From a virus: DNA of 21,549 nucleotides. The position numbers were made by a program, and so were the translations under genes. Below the pieces are notes generated by a model, which was given only the letters and a program-made list of their open reading frames with translations, was not told the DNA's origin and made no database searches. The DNA is taken from the IMG/VR virus record IMGVR_UViG_3300042507_000846, positions 1-21,549 of that record. The stretch is one strand, 5' to 3'. Every line of letters starts with the position of its first letter. Within the stretch, counting starts at the first letter, position 1. This document shows, piece after piece, positions 15,393 through 20,555 of the stretch.

Positions 15393-15663
15393 TTATAGCG
15401 AGCAACCTCTCCGTGAAGGTAAGCAAATCTTCTTGAGTAAGATTGTATCTACGCTCAAATCCTTTAGCTCCAAGTCCGTGAACGCCTGTATTCCCGCGAT
15501 GATGTTCGGGGCATAACGGTATGACTTCGGCATTTTCTCGCAGCCCACCAAATCTTCTAATGTGGTGGATTTCTGCGGGGGTGTCTTTGAATCCAAATTG
15601 TCTGCATAAAATACAGCCGAGCCGAGCGACTTTGTCATAGTGTTTTTTCGTTTGCGTATTCAT
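15385..15663 (-). CDS. Ref-like HNH nuclease
   Basis: A 92-aa zinc-containing HNH protein. Visible are CILC (Cys17, Cys20), AEIHHIRRFGG with His33-His34, CPEHHRGNTGVHGLG with Cys51, His54, His55 and His62, then GFERRYNLTQEDLL. This arrangement matches the Ref family, described from phage P1 as a RecA-dependent nuclease that cuts within displacement loops. The protein here is about the size of the Ref globular domain without the long basic N-terminal extension of P1 Ref. It overlaps the PD-(D/E)XK gene by 29 bases. A role in recombination or degradation of host DNA is inferred. Confidence 0.8.
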   Translation of the reverse strand: MNTQTKKHYDKVARLGCILCRQFGFKDTPAEIHHIRRFGGLRENAEVIPLCPEHHRGNTGVHGLGAKGFERRYNLTQEDLLTFTERLLAINE

Positions 15664-16036
15664 ACCACATTAAGTAAAAGGCTTTAAATTCATCAACCCC
15701 CGTGCCAATTCTAGTGCAAGAACCATAAGCTTGTACTTGCCAAAAGTCTTGAATGACCAGTCCATCATCGGTATTGCCTTGCACAATCACCACGGTAAAG
15801 TTAGGCGTTTTGGCAAAGGCTTGTAATAAATACTGTTGGCCCTTACTGACTTTTTCGTTTGGGCGTTTCCATTCCATCACCAAAAACTTGCCATTACGCT
15901 CTGCTATGCCGTCAATATTGCTAGGGCAAAAGTTAGGGTTGTTGGGAACTAAACCCATAAACGCACCGTAATCAATATGCGATGCGTAGGCGTTACGCAT
16001 GATTTTATTGAATGTTTGCATCTTTTTGCAGTACAT
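15635..16036 (-). CDS. Small PD-(D/E)XK nuclease-like protein
   Basis: A protein of up to 133 aa. In the longest frame the motif residues are Asp42 (SNIDGIAE) and EWK (Glu55, Lys57), followed by a Gln at 67-68 in KGQQYLLQAF. This is a compact PD-(D/E)XK core. Start choice is uncertain: ATGs at 16036, 16021 and 16000 are all open. The 16000 site leaves a four-base gap after the upstream stop and yields the N-terminus MRNAYASHIDYGAF; none has a strong ribosome site. It is probably a structure-specific or resolvase-like nuclease. Substrate unknown. Confidence 0.65.
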   Translation of the reverse strand: MYCKKMQTFNKIMRNAYASHIDYGAFMGLVPNNPNFCPSNIDGIAERNGKFLVMEWKRPNEKVSKGQQYLLQAFAKTPNFTVVIVQGNTDDGLVIQDFWQVQAYGSCTRIGTGVDEFKAFYLMWYEYANEKTL

Positions 16037-16172
16037 CCTCTAGTTCTTGGGATAAGTCGGTCACATCACAACTAATCAGATAAGCGTTTACATGGTCTTG
16101 CTTTAGCTTGGCGGTGTGTAACGCTTTAATTGTGCGGGTTAGGTCTAAATATACTTCGGCAAATTCTCTCAT
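16005..16172 (-). CDS. 55-aa hypothetical early protein
   Basis: When started at the ATG that overlaps the upstream stop (ATGA at 16169-16172) the product is 55 aa, beginning MREFAEVYLDLTRTIKALHT. It is predicted helical with a mixed charge pattern and an acidic second half (DLSQELEDVLQKD). An upstream ATG at 16220 is open, but would give a 16-residue extension rich in Thr, Arg and Lys inside the neighbouring gene. No family is recognised. Position within the overlapping early operon is the main support. Confidence 0.55.
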   Translation of the reverse strand: MREFAEVYLDLTRTIKALHTAKLKQDHVNAYLISCDVTDLSQELEDVLQKDANIQ

Positions 16173-16504
16173 CGTGTCAGTCTTTCTATTTGTCTGTCGT
16201 TTGCTTGTTGGGTACGCCACGCTTCAAACCGCATCTTGGCGGCTTCTAACTGCCAGCGTAAGGCTTCTTTGTTTTCTGTAGCTGCACCAATGGCTTTGCA
16301 TAAGTCTTGGTATTCCTGACTTCGGTAGGCTTCTCGTTCCTGACCACCTAAACTTTGCTCGTCAGTTTGTGCCATTTTGATGGCTTTTAGACTATGCCTA
16401 AACGCTTCCAGTTGGGCTAATTCACCACTAGCTTTAGCGTATTGCGGTGCAGTTTTAAATATAAAGTCGATTGCTTCGTGTGGGTCATATTCTTTCAATG
16501 CCAT
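16169..16504 (-). CDS. Helical early phage protein of unknown function
   Basis: A 111-aa protein with an N-terminal EYDPHEAIDFIF, a central helix and a C-terminal ENKEALRWQLEAAKMRFEAW followed by RTQQANDRQ. The 'LRW.L.aA..r.E.WR..qa..R' ending is a pattern I have seen in short replication-region phage proteins of unknown function. Preceded by GGGGGA very close to the ATG and overlapping the 58-aa gene by 10 bases. No catalytic or metal motif is present. Confidence 0.65.
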   Translation of the reverse strand: MALKEYDPHEAIDFIFKTAPQYAKASGELAQLEAFRHSLKAIKMAQTDEQSLGGQEREAYRSQEYQDLCKAIGAATENKEALRWQLEAAKMRFEAWRTQQANDRQIERLTR

Positions 16505-16671
16505 TCCCCCTGATTACCTTTATTACCTTTTTTCCATTGGTCAGCAAAGTCTGTTAGTAATTGACTATCAAGTTTGTATTTTGATAGGTATTCTCTAAAC
16601 TTGGCTAACCCCCATTCGTACCGCCATTTACACAACTGCCTGACCGCACATTTGTGTTGATGTTCATTCAA
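16495..16671 (-). CDS. 58-aa TTG-initiated protein, overlooked small gene
   Basis: The frame opens at TTG (16671) with AGGA seven bases upstream and closes at TGA (16495-16497). It overlaps the end of the upstream gene and the start of the downstream gene. The product starts MNEHQHKCAVRQLCKW and ends DQWKKGNKGNQGEWH. The Cys/His pattern at the start and the 'DFa.QW..GN.G..GeW' ending are typical of a small phage protein found next to replication genes. Without it the operon would have its only large gap here. Function unknown; the N-terminal H-x-H-x-C might bind metal. Confidence 0.65.
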   Translation of the reverse strand: MNEHQHKCAVRQLCKWRYEWGLAKFREYLSKYKLDSQLLTDFADQWKKGNKGNQGEWH

Positions 16672-17038
16672 GTTCCATTCCTAGCTTGTGCATAATCTTT
16701 TTCTTTAGCGTTTCGTAAGTATCGTAGCCATTACCTAAAATACCAAGTTCTTTTGCTTTGGCTTCAATACCTTGTTGGCTAAACATCCATGACCTATCTA
16801 CCCGTTCTTTAGGTGGGGTCATATCCAGTTCATCTTCCCACCGCCCCGCATTTATCCAACTGGCGGGGTAAGGAATAAAGTCAATATGCGTTTTCTTTAT
16901 TTCCCAATGTTTGATGTGGTTTGGCAAGGCTTCCATTGCTTCTCGCTTTTCAAGCTGGGTGAGTTTAGACCAAGCAGATTCAGCTTTTTTCTTAGCCACT
17001 TTTTTAGGCCATACTTCCCAAAATTTCTCAAAGTCCAC
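16664..17038 (-). CDS. Putative replication-associated protein
   Basis: A 124-aa protein. Residues 1-65 contain FEKFWEVWPKKVAKKKAESAWSKL followed by a stretch ending HIDFIPYPASWINAGRWEDE. This 'FW..yPkK..K..A...W.kl ... fiP.PasWln..rWeD' pattern is a recurrent helical module, often found as the C-terminal part of phage replication initiator or helicase-loader-like proteins. Here it stands alone, with a short basic tail (KKKIMHKLGMELE). The start is GTG, with GGGGGA six bases upstream. An accessory role in replication is inferred from the pattern. Confidence 0.65.
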   Translation of the reverse strand: MDFEKFWEVWPKKVAKKKAESAWSKLTQLEKREAMEALPNHIKHWEIKKTHIDFIPYPASWINAGRWEDELDMTPPKERVDRSWMFSQQGIEAKAKELGILGNGYDTYETLKKKIMHKLGMELE

Positions 17039-17039
17039 A

Positions 17040-17276
17040 CTAAATCCCCCATTTAGTTAAATTGTTAAACACATACAAATAAATGCCAAAAAAATACATA
17101 CAAACTGCTACAAATTCTACTAAAAATAATGCCCAATCGTCTTGCTTCCAACCCGCTATGGCCCACATCACACTTCCAACAAACCCAAACAAAATGTTTG
17201 CGGGATAGATGTTTAAGCTGGTCAGCCCAATACCAACCAAACATAAGAAAGTGCCAATCCATTTAAAAAGGCGCAT
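17040..17276 (-). CDS. Small three-helix membrane protein
   Basis: A 78-aa protein with three likely transmembrane segments, about residues 5-22, 27-43 and 48-69, separated by short loops (YPAN; KQDDW). The 'NIYPANILFGFVGSVMWAIAGW' part recalls the repeated half of PnuC-like or other small helical-hairpin membrane proteins, but it is too short to be a transporter on its own. Overlaps the upstream gene by 14 bases. Inner-membrane location is predicted. A role in superinfection exclusion or membrane modification would fit its neighbours but is not shown. Confidence 0.65.
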   Translation of the reverse strand: MRLFKWIGTFLCLVGIGLTSLNIYPANILFGFVGSVMWAIAGWKQDDWALFLVEFVAVCMYFFGIYLYVFNNLTKWGI

Positions 17277-17457
17277 CAGGCAAGTCCAATTTTTGTTTCT
17301 TAACCTTTACAAATTGATACGACCAATCCGTGTAGGTATGAATTAAATATTCGGCTTCATGTTTGGTTTTAACAGTACGCATTAATTCACCATTTTCGTC
17401 ATAAATCTTGTAATGGTTATATGCGTTAATTCTGTCCTCGGTGGTAAAAGTAGTCAT
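17263..17457 (-). CDS. 64-aa hypothetical early protein
   Basis: The start chosen is the ATG at 17457 because it forms an ATGA overlap with the stop of the exported-protein gene; a further 24 codons are open upstream but lie inside that gene. The product contains INAYNHYKIYDENGELMRTV and then KTKHEAEYLIHTYTDWSYQFVKVKK, suggesting a small alpha/beta protein with a 'tk.eAe.l...' helix. Aromatic residues are frequent. No known family is recognised. It is cytoplasmic, since there is no signal sequence. Confidence 0.6.
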   Translation of the reverse strand: MTTFTTEDRINAYNHYKIYDENGELMRTVKTKHEAEYLIHTYTDWSYQFVKVKKQKLDLPDAPF

Positions 17458-17717
17458 TGCAGCACCCGTGGGCTTGGTGGCGATGGTGGGCTTGGCGGTA
17501 CGGTGTAGCTCGGTGTACCAACCGCCCAACCTTGTGGGCTAACAACTTGATTAGGGTAAATGGTTAGGTTTTGAACCACTTGCCCTTGATTATTGACCAC
17601 TTGTGCTTGGTTTCCTTGTACCTGAACTGTGCCAGTTGTAAAACCTTGCGGATTAGTAATGACATAGGTTTGAGCCATAACGGGTGTGCTAAATAGCAAT
17701 AATAATAGGTATTTCAT
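17454..17717 (-). CDS. Small exported protein with Pro/Ser-rich tail
   Basis: An 87-aa precursor with a clear signal peptide MKYLLLLLFSTPVMA, likely cut after residue 15. The mature part is rich in Gln, Val and Asn (NPQGFTTGTVQVQG, NNQGQVVQNL) and forms short imperfect repeats of 'G.V.vQ.nQ.qVV'. The C-terminus is low-complexity (PPSPPSPPSPR). There is no lipobox Cys, so it is not a lipoprotein. Overlaps the upstream exported-protein gene by four bases. Destination would be periplasm or beyond. Function unknown. Confidence 0.65.
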   Translation of the reverse strand: MKYLLLLLFSTPVMAQTYVITNPQGFTTGTVQVQGNQAQVVNNQGQVVQNLTIYPNQVVSPQGWAVGTPSYTVPPSPPSPPSPRVLQ

Positions 17718-18016
17718 AGACGATTGCCCCGATTAATCAGTTCAAAATTGTTGATTGGGTAGCGTCTTTGTTCGTTACCATCAGGCCATACAGTAATTAC
17801 GGTGTCATCTTCAATACCGTAACAGCCTTCAAATGTATATCCCTTTGCGGTATATGAGTAAGCCCGCTTTAATGGCGAGTAATCTTTTTTATTAACAACG
17901 CACCGCTCGTCAGTCAAAACAATATAACCACCACCAGTATTAGGTGTTCGTGCAATAGCTTCAGCTTGGGCAGTATTCACGCCAAGCGTTAATAAAAATG
18001 CAATTAGTAATTTCAT
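17714..18016 (-). CDS. Small exported protein, first gene of the leftward early operon
   Basis: A 100-aa precursor with signal peptide MKLLIAFLLTLGVNTAQA, likely cut after residue 18. The mature domain has two Cys (about residues 39 and 65), which could form a disulfide, within GGGYIVLTDERCVVN and GYTFEGCYGIEDD, followed by TVWPDGNEQRRYPINNFE. This 'GgyivLTdeRC...aYsYt..G.t.eGCy...W.DG..r.YPi..F' pattern occurs in small phage proteins of unknown function. AAAGGGGGA lies a few bases before the ATG, an unusually strong ribosome site. Periplasmic location is predicted. Confidence 0.7.
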   Translation of the reverse strand: MKLLIAFLLTLGVNTAQAEAIARTPNTGGGYIVLTDERCVVNKKDYSPLKRAYSYTAKGYTFEGCYGIEDDTVITVWPDGNEQRRYPINNFELINRGNRL

Positions 18017-18235
18017 ATTTCCCCCTTTGTAAAACTGTAATTTACTACATTATCAACATTTGTTTATAGGGAGTTTCCCTAATAACTTGTAGGTTAAGTT
18101 TTGGGCAATTTTTTATAACCTATTGGTATGTTTTAGTTACCGTAAAAAAATGTGTAGTTTATGACACATAAATGTGACCTTAAACGGGTTAATGACCTAT
18201 TTATGATTCATTGTTATATATAGATATAACTCTTG
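18017..18235. promoter_or_regulatory. AT-rich regulatory spacer upstream of the exported-protein operon
   Basis: No gene is evident. The stretch contains three inverted repeats of operator type: TAGGGA-GTT-TCCCTA (18067-18081), CACAT-AA-ATGTG (18165-18176) and GTTATAT-ATAG-ATATAAC (18213-18230). It also holds a direct repeat of TGACCT (18175-18180 and 18193-18198). Several TATAAA-like boxes exist on the minus strand but I found no convincing matching -35, so the operon promoter is not placed. An activator-dependent or phage-specific promoter is possible. Confidence 0.4.
18144..18169 (-). terminator. Weak terminator-like hairpin downstream of the structured RNA
   Basis: On the minus strand ATGTGT (18164-18169) pairs with ACACAT (18150-18155) around an 8-base loop and is followed by six further T residues (18144-18149). 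The stem is short and AT-rich, so termination would be inefficient. It is the first T-tailed hairpin after the folded region and could define the 3' end of the RNA. Confidence 0.35.
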
Positions 18236-18556
18236 CCTTTTGGTGAACGGAACCCAGCCATCCTAGATTCCTTCAACTGTTTGCCTTTCGGAGCCACAGA
18301 ACCCGCCAGTCGTTCAAGGAATAGGCACTAGCTTCGCCACCTATTTGTGTGCTGTTACATCCTTTATCCCCCAGTAGCACTTGTATCGCAGTCGCTGGTG
18401 TCGGTTCCCGCCCAACTGTGACCGCAGAAATAGAAAAACCCCATAAGGTTGCTCTAAGTTGAACCCGCTTAAGTAATAAATCGGTAGTATTACCTAAACG
18501 CTCAAAGCAACCCTATAGGGTCTTACCGATTATGAACTAAGCAGGGTTCAATCTGC
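18236..18556 (-). ncRNA. Candidate structured noncoding RNA with a pseudoknot
   Basis: No convincing ORF covers this stretch, yet it is less AT-rich than its flanks and highly self-complementary. On the minus strand, S1 pairs 18538-18551 with 18459-18471 (13 bp, one bulge). Inside it, S2 pairs 18524-18531 with 18479-18486 (8 bp). The S2 loop (18501-18512) pairs 12 bp with 18447-18458, directly abutting S1, which makes an H-type pseudoknot. A 3' domain has stems 18420-18425/18388-18393, 18412-18416/18400-18404, 18376-18380/18349-18353, 18307-18312/18274-18279 with 18316-18322/18267-18273, and a long-range pairing 18403-18408/18249-18254. Several stems need G-U pairs that exist only in minus-strand RNA. 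A sigma70 promoter points into it. It is no class I recognise (not RNase P, tmRNA, 6S or tRNA). The 3' end is uncertain. Confidence 0.6.
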
Positions 18557-18562
18557 CATCAC

Positions 18563-18590
18563 AGTATAACCTAATTTGCTCTTTTGTAAA
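18563..18590 (-). promoter_or_regulatory. Sigma70 promoter for the structured RNA
   Basis: On the minus strand TTTACA (-35, 18585-18590) and TATACT (-10, 18563-18568) are separated by 16 bases; each differs from consensus at one position. The predicted start is near 18556, immediately before the first stem of the folded region. The -35 overlaps the last codons of the DPPY methyltransferase gene. This is the best-scoring promoter by eye in the window. Confidence 0.65.
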
Positions 18591-19149
18591 TACTGATACT
18601 TCTGTCCTTATGTCCTGTGCTACCACGATAAAGAATTGCCCCAACTTCTTTCCATTCAATATTTCGGTAAAAAGGTCGTTGCCAATCAAGCCAAACCACA
18701 TAAGCATTTGGGCTTGTAACTAAATACATTTCCCTAAATACTTGTTTAATATTAAGATTTTGAGCTTTACAACCATACCGAACTTGGTATTCTTTAAGTC
18801 GTTCTTCACCGTATGGCGGGTCAGCCACAATTAAATCGTATTTTTTGCTCAAATGCTTTGATAATTCCCTTGCATCGGCATACATGGTTTGGTCATTTTG
18901 CGGATTTATGTCAACCTTATCGCCTTTTAAATGCGTGTCATCAAGCTGACCAGCGTATAAATGCAAAACATTTTGTGCTTTTGGAAACAAAGCAGCAACT
19001 CTTTTAAGATAGTTGCCCTGATAGCCCCCATAATAATCGTTCGCTTTAGCGTAATTGTTGCCCAAATAAATAGCCCCAGTTACAAGGTTTGATTGGTCAA
19101 TTTGCAAATAACGCCCAAAAACCTTGTTGTAATTATCAATATCAATCAT
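18571..19149 (-). CDS. DPPY-motif adenine/cytosine methyltransferase
   Basis: A 192-aa protein. The catalytic motif is VADPPYGEE with DPPY at 110-113. A motif I-like VLHLYAGQL lies at 61-69, and an acidic residue near 80 (DKVDIN) would contact SAM. The order, SAM motif before catalytic motif, and the small size suggest an amino-methyltransferase acting on DNA (N6-adenine or N4-cytosine), although an RNA-modifying enzyme cannot be excluded. The usual FxGxG is degenerate (LYAGQ). It overlaps the repressor gene by four bases (ATGA), so the two are coexpressed. No cognate endonuclease is adjacent, consistent with an orphan phage enzyme used for protection or regulation. Confidence 0.75.
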   Translation of the reverse strand: MIDIDNYNKVFGRYLQIDQSNLVTGAIYLGNNYAKANDYYGGYQGNYLKRVAALFPKAQNVLHLYAGQLDDTHLKGDKVDINPQNDQTMYADARELSKHLSKKYDLIVADPPYGEERLKEYQVRYGCKAQNLNIKQVFREMYLVTSPNAYVVWLDWQRPFYRNIEWKEVGAILYRGSTGHKDRSISIYKRAN

Positions 19150-19379
19150 CGCAAGTCAGGCCAAATATAGTGCCAAGTATTTGGTAGTAAGTCCTTGCGG
19201 CCTACTAGCCCGTGGCTTTGTTTCTCAATGTCGATTGCCAACATGATGAGCTTATCGGCTGGAATATCGTCATGTACCCACCGATGAACCGCTTGTGTAC
19301 TGACCCCGAATCGTTTGGCTACTTTGGTTACTCCCCCGCATAGCCCAATCATTTGTTTTGTAGTTAATTTAAGTGCCAT
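19146..19379 (-). CDS. Cro/YdaS-like HTH transcriptional regulator
   Basis: A 77-aa DNA-binding protein. The helix-turn-helix lies at about residues 15-36 (GGVTKVAKRFGVSTQAVHRW), followed by DDIPADKLIMLAIDIE and a C-terminal GRKDLLPNTWHYIWPDL. That tail matches the 'v.r.dLrPd.w..iWPeL' end of YdaS/Cro-type proteins. It is divergent from the recombination module across a 98- to 110-base region with palindromes, so it probably represses one or both promoters there. The methyltransferase gene follows with an ATGA overlap. Confidence 0.82.
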   Translation of the reverse strand: MALKLTTKQMIGLCGGVTKVAKRFGVSTQAVHRWVHDDIPADKLIMLAIDIEKQSHGLVGRKDLLPNTWHYIWPDLR

Positions 19380-19412
19380 AAACTCTAGTTTACTTATAAA
19401 TTACTATTTTTA

Positions 19413-19471
19413 CAACAGTTGTTGCAAACCCCTAAATTTAGGTTTATAGTGGTATTACCTGACCACTCAGG
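19413..19471. promoter_or_regulatory. Operator/promoter region between the Cro-like gene and the rightward module
   Basis: On the plus strand TTGCAA (-35, 19422-19427), a 17-base spacer and TATAGT (-10, 19445-19450) form a good sigma70 promoter. Three inverted repeats surround it: CAACA-GT-TGTTG (19413-19424), the perfect palindrome CCTAAATTTAGG (19431-19442) inside the spacer, and CCTGA-CCAC-TCAGG (19458-19471) at the start site. TTGCAA is self-complementary and could also be the -35 for a leftward promoter with TAATTT (19398-19403, 18-base spacer), but that -10 is weak. Confidence 0.6.
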
Positions 19472-19489
19472 CTAACTATGGAGAAAACT

Positions 19490-19702
19490 ATGGATGACTT
19501 ACAGGAATTACACAACGATATGATGGCTGAGCAAGAACGCTTAAACATTGCTTTAGATAAGGCAGAGGATGGCGATATGCTGACTTTGGCAGAGATTGAC
19601 CTAATTAGGTTTCATTGCGGATTACCCAACAAGCGTAGGGTTAATCCCGTTTTGTCTGCTATTGCTGATGATTTTTCTAACATTTTTGGGGGGAAACAAT
19701 GA
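19490..19702 (+). CDS. 70-aa hypothetical early protein
   Basis: The start at 19490 is preferred over 19478 because GGAG lies six bases before it; the longer form adds only MEKT. The product begins MDDLQELHNDMMAEQERLNI, is acidic and helical, and contains LTLAEIDLIRFHCGLP, a pattern seen in small phage proteins in recombination modules. No function is known to me. It is the first gene behind the regulated rightward promoter and its stop overlaps the SSB-like gene start (ATGA). Confidence 0.6.
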   Translation: MDDLQELHNDMMAEQERLNIALDKAEDGDMLTLAEIDLIRFHCGLPNKRRVNPVLSAIADDFSNIFGGKQ

Positions 19703-20325
19703 TTGTGACAGGCTCTACGACACAGAAAAAAGAGTTCAAGATTGCACCAGTAGGGTCGCACTTGGCTCGTTTATACCGAATTATTGACCTCGGTACACAG
19801 ACTTCGGAATACATGGGGCAGACCAAAATGCTACGCAAGGTCAAGTTCTTTTGGGAATTGCATGGCGATGACCTCAAGACTGACGATGGTAAGCCCTTAA
19901 TCCAAACACGCAACTACACGCTTTCGTTAGGCGATAAGGCTTCATTACGGAAGGACTTGGAATCTTGGCGGGGCAAATCATTTACCGATGATGAGTTGCG
20001 TGGCTTTGACATTAGTAACCTACTGGATAAATGGTGCATGGTTACGGTTCAGCACCGTACCGCCAATAACGGCAATGTGTACGCAGATGCCGTAGCGGTC
20101 ACGCCAGTACCAGCAGTTGTAGCAAAGGCGGGGCTGCCTAAAGGCGAGAATCCCTGTCTTATTTTTGATTTACAGAAGTTTGACCAAGCGGTATTTGATG
20201 GACTATCGCAAGGTTTGAAAGACCAAATCATGCAATCAGCCGAAATGCGTAACAAAAAGGATGTCAACAAGTTATTGCAAGACGCAAAGATTGAAGATGA
20301 TGAGGACTTGTCCGTGCCGTTCTAA
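19699..20325 (+). CDS. Putative single-stranded DNA-binding protein
   Basis: A 208-aa protein. Residues 10-130 look like an OB-fold type beta-rich domain (SHLARLYRIIDLG, KVKFFWELHG, LIQTRNYTLSLGDK, WCMVTVQH). A helical region follows and then a short acidic tail ending DDEDLSVPF (200-208). This tail strongly resembles the C-terminal tip of bacterial SSB (acidic residues then Pro-Phe) that recruits other replication proteins. A GGGGGGAAAC ribosome site precedes the ATG. Downstream genes include a RecB-like nuclease. The SSB role is inferred from the tail, size and context, not from a certain domain match. Confidence 0.65.
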   Translation: MIVTGSTTQKKEFKIAPVGSHLARLYRIIDLGTQTSEYMGQTKMLRKVKFFWELHGDDLKTDDGKPLIQTRNYTLSLGDKASLRKDLESWRGKSFTDDELRGFDISNLLDKWCMVTVQHRTANNGNVYADAVAVTPVPAVVAKAGLPKGENPCLIFDLQKFDQAVFDGLSQGLKDQIMQSAEMRNKKDVNKLLQDAKIEDDEDLSVPF

Positions 20326-20339
20326 GAAAGGAGAAGGCT

Positions 20340-20537
20340 ATGAACCATCTGATTAAAGACTTTATTGACCAAAAATATACGGTCAAGACTTATCAGGAGC
20401 GGGGCTACGATGAAGATGTACCTATCATTGGATTTTGCCCTGATGACCTTGAAACAGTCATTAAAACGGTGGTTCAAGCCTGTGCGGATAGGGTGACTAG
20501 CCCTAAAGATAGGGAAGCCGTGTTATCGTTAATGTAG
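20340..20537 (+). CDS. 65-aa hypothetical protein
   Basis: A small acidic protein starting MNHLIKDFIDQKYTVKTYQE, with FCPDDLETVIKTVVQACADR in the middle. It is probably helical, with two Cys. AAAGGAGAAGG lies directly before the ATG. It sits between the SSB-like and the nuclease genes with short gaps, so it is cotranscribed with them. No family is recognised; an accessory role in recombination is suggested only by the neighbours. Confidence 0.6.
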   Translation: MNHLIKDFIDQKYTVKTYQERGYDEDVPIIGFCPDDLETVIKTVVQACADRVTSPKDREAVLSLM

Positions 20538-20555
20538 CAAATACAAGGGGGATGT

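Noticed and set aside
18294-18310. ACAGAACCCG resembling the 3' conserved region of RNase P RNA
   Set aside because: It is on the strand opposite to the promoter, and the partner GAGGAAAGTCC-type element is absent upstream, so P4 cannot form.
18236-18556. tmRNA or group I intron interpretation of the structured region
   Set aside because: There is no GGGGCTGA-like 5' end, no tRNA-like 3' end or tag reading frame, and no recognisable group I core (P/Q/R/S) or split gene around it.
18541-18560. T-loop-like GGTTCAATC suggesting a tRNA
   Set aside because: The adjoining 5-bp T-stem does not form, and no acceptor stem or anticodon arm can be assembled around it; the bases pair better in the long stem of the structured RNA.
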